A stretch of 42,388 bases of DNA from Frateuria sp. Soil773 (lineage in GTDB: Bacteria > Pseudomonadota > Gammaproteobacteria > Xanthomonadales > Rhodanobacteraceae): assembly GCF_001428405.1 (NCBI RefSeq), contig NZ_LMSL01000040.1:44698-87085 (forward strand), given 5' to 3'. Each line of letters starts with the position of its first letter. Within the stretch, counting starts at the first letter, position 1. Below the pieces are notes generated by a model. It ran no database searches. It was given only the letters and a program-made list of their open reading frames with translations, and was not told the origin of the DNA. Below are positions 1 through 8,336 of this stretch, in pieces. The position numbers and the translations under genes are program-made.

Positions 1-49
1 AGCGAAAGCTTGGGTCCAGCGTCTTGGTACTTCGATGGTCTGTGGCCGA

Positions 50-85
50 AGCCACTGGATCCCGGCTTTTGCCGGGATGACGAGT
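50..85. repeat. REP-like palindromic repeat
   Basis: A perfect 8-bp stem (ATCCCGGC at 59-66, GCCGGGAT at 71-78) with a TTTT loop. Read through in one frame it gives HWIPAFAGMT, the peptide typical of a dispersed short repeat seen in many proteobacterial genomes (recalled, not searched). It lies downstream of the 3' end of aguB and could also act as a weak terminator or mRNA end stabiliser. Confidence 0.6.
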
Positions 86-181
86 TCGAAGCGGTGGATG
101 AGCCGGCTCGAAATAGCGGGATACCGGCTGAGAGCAAAGATGCTTCAAGGCACGCCGCGGCGAAACCCGGTGCGGCGAAGC

Positions 182-1072
182 TCAGTCCCGGTAACGCTTC
201 AGCAGGTCGCCGTAGGCGTCGATGCGGCGGTCGCGCAGGAACGGCCAGATCCGCCGCACGTGCTCGCTGCGCGCCATGTCGATCTCGACGACCAGCAATT
301 CGCGCGCATCGGTGCCGGCCTGGGCCAGGAATTCGCCCTGCGGGCCGGCCACGAAGCTGGTGCCCCAGAACCGGATGCCGCTGCCGACGTTCGACGGGTC
401 GGCCTCGTAGCCGGTGCGGTTGCAGGACAGCAGGGGCAGGCCGTTGGCTACCGCGTGGCCGCGCTGCACGGTGACCCAGGCTTCGCGCTGGCGGTCCTTC
501 TCGGCCTGTTCGTCGTTCGGGTCCCAGCCGATCGCGGTGGGGTAGAGCAGCAGCTCGGCGCCGGCCAGCGCCATCAGGCGCGCGGCTTCCGGATACCACT
601 GGTCCCAGCACACCAGCACGCCAAGGCGGCCGACCGAGGTGTCGACCGGCTCGAAGCCGAGGTCGCCCGGCGTGAAGTAGAACTTCTCGTAGAACGCCGG
701 ATCGTCCGGGATGTGCATCTTGCGGTACTTGCCCGCGATGGCGGCGGAACGGTCGAACACCACCGCGGTGTTGTGGTACAGCCCGGTGGCGCGCTTCTCG
801 AACAGCGAGGCGACCACCACCAGCTTCAGCTCCTCGGCCAGCTTGCCGATGCGCGCCGTGCCCGGGCCGGGGATCGTCTCGGCCTGGTCGAATTCGTCGA
901 CCGACTCGCGCTGGCAGAAGTACGGGCCGTTGTGCAGTTCCTGCAGCAGCACCAGTTCGGCGCCCGCGGCGGCGGCTTCGCGCAGGCCGGCCTCGATGGC
1001 GTCCAGGTTGGCGTCGCGGCTGCCGCGGTCGGTTTCCTGCAGCAGCGCGACCTTGAGGGTCTTTCGGGTCAT
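182..1072 (-). CDS. aguB: N-carbamoylputrescine amidase
   Basis: A 296-residue nitrilase-superfamily amidohydrolase that would hydrolyse N-carbamoylputrescine to putrescine, CO2 and ammonia in the cytoplasm, the last step of the agmatine route to polyamines. The Glu-Lys-Cys triad is visible: Glu in LLQELHNGPYF, Lys in KYRKMHIPDD, and Cys in VLVCWDQWYPEAARL. Length and motif order fit AguB of Pseudomonas and plants. The start MTRKTLKVALLQET fits the family N-terminus. It lies 98 bases downstream of aguA on the same strand, so the two probably form an aguAB unit. The specific substrate assignment rests on that pairing; from motifs alone it could be another C-N hydrolase. Confidence 0.93.
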   Translation of the reverse strand: MTRKTLKVALLQETDRGSRDANLDAIEAGLREAAAAGAELVLLQELHNGPYFCQRESVDEFDQAETIPGPGTARIGKLAEELKLVVVASLFEKRATGLYHNTAVVFDRSAAIAGKYRKMHIPDDPAFYEKFYFTPGDLGFEPVDTSVGRLGVLVCWDQWYPEAARLMALAGAELLLYPTAIGWDPNDEQAEKDRQREAWVTVQRGHAVANGLPLLSCNRTGYEADPSNVGSGIRFWGTSFVAGPQGEFLAQAGTDARELLVVEIDMARSEHVRRIWPFLRDRRIDAYGDLLKRYRD

Positions 1073-1170
1073 GCCGGGTGTCCTGTGCGTCGTGGGCGGA
1101 CGCTAGCGCAAGGGGAAGACGCGATTGTAGCGGACCCCAGGCGGACGGTCGCCCGCACGGGACGGCGCGT

Positions 1171-2211
1171 TCAGCCCACCAGGCCGGCCGGCAACTGCAT
1201 GGTGATGCAGTGCAGGCTGCCGTTCTGCCAGATCAGCGGGCGGCAGGGCACCTGCACGATCTCGCGGCCCGGGTGTGCCGTGCCGATGATGCGCGCGGCC
1301 TCGTCGTCGGCCGGGTCGCCATAGGCCGGTACCAGCACCGCGCCATTGACGATCAGGTAGTTCGCGTAGGAGGCGGCGAGGCGGCGGCCTTCGTCGAGGA
1401 TCGGCCGGGCCCACGGCAGCGGATACAGCCGGTAGGGACGACCGTCGGTAGTGCGCAGGGCGGCCAGTTCCTCGCCCATGCGCTGCAGCTCGCCATGGTG
1501 CGGGTCGGCAGCATCGTCGCAGGCCTGGTAGACGATGCGGTCGCCCGGCGCGAAGCGCGCCAGCGTGTCGATGTGCGCGTCGGTGTCGTCGCCTTCCAGG
1601 TAGCCGTGGTCCAGCCACAGGATGCGGCCGGCGTGCAGGCTGTCGCGCAGGATCGTGCTCATCTCCTCGCGCGACTGCTCGGGATGGCGCTGCGCCAGGC
1701 AGCGCCAGGTGGTGAGCACGGTGCCCGCGCCGTCGCTTTCGATGCCGCCGCCCTCCAGCGCCCAGTCGATGCGCTGGTGCGCGGCCTGGCCGAACACGCC
1801 GGCCGCGGTGAGGCCGGCCACCAGGGCGTCGTCCTGCTCGGCGCCGAACTTGCCGCCCCAGCCGGTGAAGCGGAAGTCGGTGAGCTGGAAGCCGGCGCTG
1901 TCGGCTGCCTTCAGCGTGACCGGGCCGGAATCGCGCAGCCAGGTGTCGTCGTAGGGCAGTTCGACGAAGCGCACGCGATCGAGCGCCACCTGCGCCCCGC
2001 GCAGCGCCTGCTCGGCATGCGCGCGCACGCCGGCATCGGCCGCCACGACGATCAGCGGCTGGAAGCGGGTCGCCGCCGCGGCCAGCGCGACATAGGTGGT
2101 TTCCACTTCGGCCAGCCGCTCGGCCCAGTCGGTGCCGGCATGCGGCCAGGCGATCAGCACGGCGGACTGGGGCTCCCATTCCGCCGGCAGGCGCAGGGTG
2201 GGGTGGGTCAT
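1171..2211 (-). CDS. aguA: agmatine deiminase
   Basis: Agmatine deiminase (agmatine iminohydrolase), which converts agmatine to N-carbamoylputrescine and ammonia. Family motifs appear in order: PAEWEPQSAVLIAWPH near the N-terminus, DTWLRDSGPVTL, GWGGKF, GGGIESDG, WLDHGYLEGDDTDAHID, and near the C-terminus GSLHCITMQLP carrying the catalytic Cys. The ATG at 2211 gives 346 residues; an in-frame GTG at 2220 would add three. I prefer the ATG because the protein then begins close to the family start. It is upstream of aguB on the same strand, and together the two genes complete agmatine to putrescine. Confidence 0.93.
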   Translation of the reverse strand: MTHPTLRLPAEWEPQSAVLIAWPHAGTDWAERLAEVETTYVALAAAATRFQPLIVVAADAGVRAHAEQALRGAQVALDRVRFVELPYDDTWLRDSGPVTLKAADSAGFQLTDFRFTGWGGKFGAEQDDALVAGLTAAGVFGQAAHQRIDWALEGGGIESDGAGTVLTTWRCLAQRHPEQSREEMSTILRDSLHAGRILWLDHGYLEGDDTDAHIDTLARFAPGDRIVYQACDDAADPHHGELQRMGEELAALRTTDGRPYRLYPLPWARPILDEGRRLAASYANYLIVNGAVLVPAYGDPADDEAARIIGTAHPGREIVQVPCRPLIWQNGSLHCITMQLPAGLVG

Positions 2212-2311
2212 GGCGGTCACTCGGGCGGCGGAACACGGATGCGCCTGGCAGCGGGCCGGGCGCGCGGGGCGCAGAGTGTACGACGAGAGGCGGCCCGGCC
2301 GCGCGCATACG

Positions 2312-2341
2312 AAAACACGGCCCGCGTCGCCGCGGGCCGTG
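2312..2341 (-). terminator. intrinsic terminator of the 2360-2707 gene
   Basis: A perfect 11-bp stem (2316-2326 with 2331-2341) and a 4-base loop. On the minus strand it is followed by GTTTTCG. It sits 19 bases beyond the stop codon of the BamE-like gene and separates it from aguA. Confidence 0.8.
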
Positions 2342-2359
2342 CTATGGAATGGCCGGACT

Positions 2360-2707
2360 TCAGTTGACCGCTGCCGGATTGGTGTTGTTGCCGGCCGGCG
2401 TGTTGAGCACGGCGTGGATCACGTGGCTGCGCTCGAAGTAGACGATGAACCGCGAATAGTCCCAGCGGTTGATCACCGGATGCTTCTTGCTGTCGCCGCC
2501 GCGCGGCGACAGCTTGCGCTGCGGCGCGCCGTACCTGCTTTCCACCTGCGCCATGCTCATGCCGCGGGCGGGCAGGTTCATGCCCCGCTCCTCCTGCACG
2601 CGATGGATCAGCAGGTTGTCGCCCGCAAACGCGGCGGGCGCCGCGGACAGTCCGAAGCCGAAGGCCGCCAGGGCGATCAATGGCAGGTTGAAGCGGTGCT
2701 TGTACAT
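2360..2707 (-). CDS. small secreted protein, BamE/SmpA-like
   Basis: A 115-residue protein with an N-terminal signal peptide (MYKHRFNLPLIALAAFGFG, probable cleavage after AFA). The mature part has the pattern RGMSMAQVESRYGAPQRK, then a Trp-Tyr strand (NRWDYSRFIVYFE) and a final hydrophobic strand, resembling the GMT-x-x-x-V-x-x-x-x-G-x-P fold of BamE/SmpA-like outer-membrane-associated proteins. The start is the ATG at 2707, which has a strong ribosome site (GGAGAGGGG) eight bases upstream; an earlier in-frame GTG would only extend into that site. It is monocistronic, with its own terminator. Function unknown; the fold call is by eye. Confidence 0.75.
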   Translation of the reverse strand: MYKHRFNLPLIALAAFGFGLSAAPAAFAGDNLLIHRVQEERGMNLPARGMSMAQVESRYGAPQRKLSPRGGDSKKHPVINRWDYSRFIVYFERSHVIHAVLNTPAGNNTNPAAVN

Positions 2708-2815
2708 GGTCCCCTCTCCGCACAAGGCGTTGCGGCGTCGTTGTAGCAGAACTGCCGGGGGCGTGCCATGGCGACCTGCGGCGACTGCGATGGGGTGGGC
2801 ATTCCGGTTGGCCGT

Positions 2816-2821
2816 TATGAT
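2816..2821 (+). promoter_or_regulatory. possible -10 box for yheS-rpfE-recJ
   Basis: TATGAT about 30 bases before the yheS ATG is a good -10 hexamer, but no convincing -35 is found 16-18 bases upstream. Tentative. Confidence 0.3.
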
Positions 2822-2851
2822 GTGCGGCTTGCCCGTTGACGAAGCTTACCG

Positions 2852-4761
<1,910 letters not shown>

Positions 4762-4765
<4 letters not shown>

Positions 4766-5685
4766 GCGCACCCCTGCCGCGCCCGCTGGAACTGTGGCTG
4801 CCGGACCTGGCGCGGTTCGAGCCGGGGCATCCGTTGCGGCGCCTGCTGGCGCGCGCCGACGTGCTGGGGGAGGGACCGCGCGGCTACCTCGCCGGCCTGG
4901 ACGGCTATTTCCAATGCGACGTCCATCCGCTGCCCGCCGCGGCATTGACCCGCGAGCGCGTCGCCGGCGACGCGGCCGACGCGACCTGGCTCAGCGCCGA
5001 CCCGGCCTGGGTGCAGCCCGACCTCAACGGCGTACGCCTGCTCGCCTGCGGCCGGTTGCAGCTCGATGCCGAAGAGGCGCAGGCGCTGGCGAAGCCGTTG
5101 CGGCCGCTGTTCGGCGACGCCGGCATGCTGCTCGAACTGTCCACGCCCGACCGCTGGCACCTGCGCCTGCCGCCGGGCAGCCCGCTGCCGGTCTTCGCTT
5201 CGCCGGAACAGGCGCTGGGCGAGGATCTGCTGCAACACCTGCCGCAGGGCGCCGACGGGCGTCGCTGGCGGATCCTGCTCAACGAGGTGCAGGTGCTGCT
5301 GCACCGGCATCCGGTGAACGAGGAACGCCGCGCGCGTGGCCTGCCGCCGGTCAACAGCCTGTGGCTATGGGGCAGCGGGCGGCTGCCGGCGCGGGTGCGC
5401 AGCGGGCTGGGCGGCGTGATCGGCGACGATCCGCTGCTGCTCGCGCTTGCCGCACAGGCGAAGTGCCTGCAACTGCCCGCGACGCCGGAACTCGTGGCGG
5501 CGGCCAGGCCGGGCTGGCTGGTCGACCTGCAGGACGCCTCGGCGGACGACCTCGCCACGGCATGGTGGCCGCCGCTCGAACGCCTGGCGCGGCGGCAGGC
5601 GCTGCGCCTGAGCTTCGCCAGCGGCGAACGCCGGGAATGGCGGCCGTGGCATCGCTGGCGCTTCTGGCGCGGGGGCCGGGCATGA
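4762..5685 (+). CDS. RpfE/phosphoglycerate mutase-like protein
   Basis: A 307-residue protein starting at the ATG that overlaps the yheS stop. It resembles the Xanthomonadales proteins annotated as phosphoglycerate mutase or regulatory protein RpfE, distant relatives of the cofactor-independent phosphoglycerate mutase fold. Conserved-looking blocks are DLNGVRLLACGRL, LRPLFGDAGMLLE, RWHLRLPPGSPLP, LNEVQVLLHRHPVNEERR and PPVNSLWLWGSG. In Xanthomonas campestris rpfE flanks recJ in the rpf cluster (recalled), as here, and the stop of this gene overlaps the recJ ATG. No catalytic role can be shown; the usual metal-binding Ser/Asp/His set of a true iPGM is not evident. Confidence 0.7.
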
Positions 5686-7487
5686 GCGCGCTGCAATTGC
5701 GGCGCCGCGCCGTGCAGGGCGAGCCGGCCGGTTGGGGCGACGCGGTGCACCCGGTGCTGCAGCGGATCTACGCCGCGCGCGGCGTGCTGCGACCGGCGCA
5801 GGTGGAGCACCGCCTGCAGCACCTGTTGTCGCCGCAGGCACTGGGCGGCATGGCGGCGGCGGTCGAGCTGCTGGCCGAGGCGATCCGCGGGCATTGGTCG
5901 ATCGTGATCGCCGGCGACTACGACTGCGACGGCGCCACCGGCACCGCGGTCGCCGTGCGCGGCCTGCGCATGCTCGGCGCGACGCGGGTGGACTACGCGA
6001 TACCGAACCGCTTCGTCCACGGCTACGGCCTCAGCGCCGCCCTGGTCGAGTCGCTGCAGCCGGCACCGCAGCTCATCGTCACCGTCGACAACGGCGTCGC
6101 CAGCGTGGCCGGGGTCGCCGCCGCCAAGGCGCGCGGCTGCCGGGTGATCGTCACCGACCACCACCTGCCGGGCGAGCGGCTGCCGGCGGCCGATGCGATG
6201 GTCAACCCGAACCTTGCCGGCGACGGCTTTCCCAGCAAGGCGCTGGCCGGCGTCGGGGTGATGTTCTACCTGTTGCTGGCGCTGCGCGCGCGGCTGTATC
6301 CCGCCGATCCTCCTAATTCTGCGAGCGAGGCCGATTCTGCGAGCCGGGAAGCGTCTTTCCATAGTTCGGCCGATCGAAAGGGCGCCCGCCCCAATCTTTC
6401 CAGCCTGCTCGACCTCGTCGCGCTGGGCACGGTGGCCGACCTGGTGCCGCTGGATTTCAACAACCGCGTGCTGGTCGAGGCGGGGCTCAAGCGCATCCGC
6501 AGCGGGCGCGGCTGCGCCGGCATCGCGGCCCTGGTCGAGGCCGGCAGGCGCAGCCTGTCCACGCTCGGCGCCAGCGACCTGGGCTACGCGGTCGGCCCGC
6601 GCCTGAACGCGGCCGGCCGGCTGGAGGACATGCGCCTGGGCGTGGAATGCCTGCTCACCGACGACCCGGTGCAGGCCCGCCGCCACGCCGAGCAGCTCAG
6701 CGCGATCAACCAGGAACGCCGCGACCTGCAGGCCGCGATGGTGGCCGAGGCCGAGGCGATGGTCGACCGTGCGCTGTCCACCGACGCGGTCGGCGTGGCG
6801 CTGTTCGAGCCCTCGTGGCATGCCGGCGTGGTCGGGCTGGTCGCCTCCAAGCTGAAGGAGCGCCTGCACCGGCCGGTGATCGCGTTCGCCCCGGCCGGCG
6901 CGGACGAGGGGGGCGCGCTGCCGCTGTTCGACCAGGGCAGCGAGGCCGAATTGCGCGGGTCCGCGCGCTCGATCGCCGGGTTCCACATCCGCGATGCGCT
7001 GGCCCTGATCGATGCGCGCCATCCCGGCCTGATCGGGCGCTTCGGCGGCCATGCGATGGCCGCCGGGCTGAGCCTCAAGGCGTGCGACTACGACCGCTTC
7101 GCCGCGGCGTTCGACGCGGTGGCGCGCGAATGGCTGGACGAGGAGCACCTGCAGGCCGCGCTCTACACCGACGGCGAGCTGCCGCCGGGCGCGGCCACGC
7201 TGGCGCTGGCACTGCAATTGCGCGACGCCGGCCCGTGGGGGCAGGGCTTTCCCGAGCCGCTGTTCGACAACCTGTTCGACTGCGTCGGCTGGCGCCCGAT
7301 GGGCGAGCGGCACTGGCGGCTCAGCCTGCGCGATCCGCGCGACGGCGGCCTCTACGACGCGGTGATGTTCAACGTCGCCGCCGCCGCGCCGCCCTCCCGG
7401 CTGCGCGCCGCCTACGAACTGGTGGTGAACGACTGGCAGGGCCGCGAAAGCCCGCGCCTGCTGCTTCGTCACGTCGAACCGGCCTGA
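5682..7487 (+). CDS. recJ: single-strand DNA 5'-3' exonuclease RecJ
   Basis: RecJ degrades single-stranded DNA 5' to 3' in recombination, mismatch and stalled-fork repair. The 601-residue protein starts at the ATG overlapping the upstream stop (ATGA). DHH-domain motifs are clear: AGDYDCDGATG (about 78-88), VTVDNG, VTDHHLPGERLP, and the DHHA1 motif RFGGHAMAAGL. An in-frame segment at about residues 209-237 (bases 6306-6390), rich in Ser and Ala and carrying two copies of an 18-base unit, interrupts the usual run into LLDLVALGTVADLVPLD and makes the protein slightly longer than the 577-residue E. coli enzyme. The frame is kept and all motifs are intact, so it is probably functional. Confidence 0.93.
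   Translation: MSALQLRRRAVQGEPAGWGDAVHPVLQRIYAARGVLRPAQVEHRLQHLLSPQALGGMAAAVELLAEAIRGHWSIVIAGDYDCDGATGTAVAVRGLRMLGATRVDYAIPNRFVHGYGLSAALVESLQPAPQLIVTVDNGVASVAGVAAAKARGCRVIVTDHHLPGERLPAADAMVNPNLAGDGFPSKALAGVGVMFYLLLALRARLYPADPPNSASEADSASREASFHSSADRKGARPNLSSLLDLVALGTVADLVPLDFNNRVLVEAGLKRIRSGRGCAGIAALVEAGRRSLSTLGASDLGYAVGPRLNAAGRLEDMRLGVECLLTDDPVQARRHAEQLSAINQERRDLQAAMVAEAEAMVDRALSTDAVGVALFEPSWHAGVVGLVASKLKERLHRPVIAFAPAGADEGGALPLFDQGSEAELRGSARSIAGFHIRDALALIDARHPGLIGRFGGHAMAAGLSLKACDYDRFAAAFDAVAREWLDEEHLQAALYTDGELPPGAATLALALQLRDAGPWGQGFPEPLFDNLFDCVGWRPMGERHWRLSLRDPRDGGLYDAVMFNVAAAAPPSRLRAAYELVVNDWQGRESPRLLLRHVEPA
6316..6351 (+). repeat. 18-base in-frame tandem repeat in recJ
   Basis: ATTCTGCGAGC occurs at 6316 and again at 6334, a period of exactly 18 bases, giving NSASEA then DSASRE in the protein. 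Local GC is visibly lower than in the rest of recJ. Confidence 0.6.
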
Positions 7488-7560
7488 TCTTCACGTTCTC
7501 CCGCTTGCGTCCGCATGCCATTGGCGCTTGGATGGGACCATCACGGCGAGGGAGACGATC

Positions 7561-7947
7561 ATGATCGAGCAGATCGACGGCCTGCCGGCCGGTACGCTGG
7601 GCTTCGTCGCGCACGACCAGGTGACCGCGGCGGACTACGAGAACGTCATGGTGCCGGACATCGAGGCGGCCTTCGCGCTCAAGCGCAAGCTGCGTCTGCT
7701 GTACTGCATCGCCGAGGACTTCACCGGCTTCGATGCCGGCGCGATGTGGGACGACGCCAAGCTCGGCTTCCGCCATTTCACCGGCTGGGAGCGCATCGCG
7801 CTGGTGACCGACGTCGGCTGGATCCGCACCATGTGCAAGGCGATGGGCTTCGCCATCCCGGCCGAGTTCCGGCTGTTCGGCCTGGCCGAACGCGAGGCGG
7901 CCAGGCAATGGATCACCGAGCCGCCGACGGTCGTCCATACGGAATGA
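7561..7947 (+). CDS. SpoIIAA/STAS-like family protein
   Basis: A 128-residue soluble protein of the SpoIIAA-like (STAS-fold) family. The N-terminus MIEQIDGLPAGTLGFVAHDQVTAADYE fits the family, as do the middle strand LRLLYCIAEDF and WERIALVTDVGWIR. The family contains lipid-binding or regulatory proteins of unknown role. I choose the ATG at 7561, after a GGGAGAC ribosome site, over the in-frame ATG at 7528, because the family starts at MI-x-x-I-x-GLP. It is about 70 bases downstream of recJ on the same strand and may be cotranscribed. Confidence 0.8.
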   Translation: MIEQIDGLPAGTLGFVAHDQVTAADYENVMVPDIEAAFALKRKLRLLYCIAEDFTGFDAGAMWDDAKLGFRHFTGWERIALVTDVGWIRTMCKAMGFAIPAEFRLFGLAEREAARQWITEPPTVVHTE

Positions 7948-7983
7948 ATGATGGCCGGCGGATGAGGGCGCGGCGTGGCGTTT

Positions 7984-7999
7984 GGGCGTCCGGACGCCC
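7984..7999. other. perfect 16-bp palindrome
   Basis: GGGCGTCCGGACGCCC, an exact inverted repeat with no loop, in the gap between the SpoIIAA-like gene and the asnB leader. There is no T-run on either side, so an operator is as likely as a terminator. It lies 16-31 bases upstream of the candidate leader -35. Confidence 0.5.
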
Positions 8000-8014
8000 G
8001 TACGAAAAATCCGC

Positions 8015-8043
8015 TTGCGCGCGGCCGGGCGATCTGTTCTAGT
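8015..8043 (+). promoter_or_regulatory. candidate promoter of the asnB leader
   Basis: TTGCGC (8015-8020) and TCTAGT (8038-8043) with a 17-base spacer. This would start RNA at about 8050, almost exactly at the leader ATG (8051), which also lacks a visible ribosome site. The leader would then be translated from a leaderless transcript. Weak hexamers; tentative. Confidence 0.35.
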
Positions 8044-8050
8044 CGTGTCC

Positions 8051-8188
8051 ATGACTTTCCCCGCCACCCGCCTCCAGACCCTCGACGCGCCTTGCGCGCG
8101 CGGCGTCGTGCCGGCCGGCGGCGACTCCAGCCGCTTCAATAACAATCGCGCGAACAATAACGCCAACCGCTGGTGGGCCGACGCGTAG
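8051..8188 (+). CDS. asparagine-rich leader peptide (asnB attenuator)
   Basis: A 45-codon ORF whose end reads FNNNRANNNANRWWADA. Seven of the ten codons N30-N39 encode Asn (AAC/AAT). The ORF ends 27 bases before the left arm of a perfect intrinsic terminator, and asnB follows. This is the arrangement of ribosome-mediated attenuators such as trpL and hisL, with Asn as the sensed residue. The two Trp codons lie in the RNA segment that would pair in both alternative structures, so they may be there for base pairing rather than sensing. No ribosome site is visible before the ATG at 8051. The peptide is not expected to have a function of its own. Confidence 0.7.
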   Translation: MTFPATRLQTLDAPCARGVVPAGGDSSRFNNNRANNNANRWWADA

Positions 8189-8246
8189 CTGTACGTTTCA
8201 CGAGACAGAGACACGCGAAAAGGCCCGCCCCGTGCGGGCCTTTTCG
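8162..8246 (+). promoter_or_regulatory. alternative RNA structures of an Asn attenuator
   Basis: Three mutually exclusive pairings can be drawn. 1:2 pairs 8162-8168 (GCCAACC) with 8172-8178 (GGTGGGC), one mismatch, 3-base loop. 2:3 (antiterminator) pairs 8172-8179 (GGTGGGCC) with 8222-8229 (GGCCCGCC), eight pairs including one G-U. 3:4 is the terminator, 8216-8228 with 8234-8246. A ribosome stalled on the first Asn codons (8138-8161) would cover or sit next to segment 1 and leave segment 2 free to form 2:3, allowing read-through. A ribosome reaching the stop at 8186 would cover segment 2 and let the terminator form. Folding by eye, no energies computed. Confidence 0.65.
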
Positions 8247-8252
8247 TTTTCT
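8216..8252 (+). terminator. intrinsic terminator between leader and asnB
   Basis: Perfect 13-bp stem (8216-8228 with 8234-8246), loop CCCGT, followed by TTTTCT. It lies between the leader ORF stop and the asnB start, where it would block asnB unless antiterminated. Confidence 0.85.
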
Positions 8253-8336
8253 GCGCGCGCACCGCCCGCGCAAGGCAAGCCGGCCATCCGTGGCCGGATT
8301 TTCAACCAAGCCGGAACAACGAAAAGGGCCATAGCC

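Noticed and set aside
8130-8190. A trp leader because of the tandem Trp codons.
   Set aside because: The following gene is asnB, Asn codons outnumber Trp seven to two, and stalling at Trp would mask the antiterminator strand.
8232-8336. A 35-residue longer AsnB starting at 8232.
   Set aside because: The amidotransferase needs Cys at position 2, and the upstream start lies inside the terminator stem.
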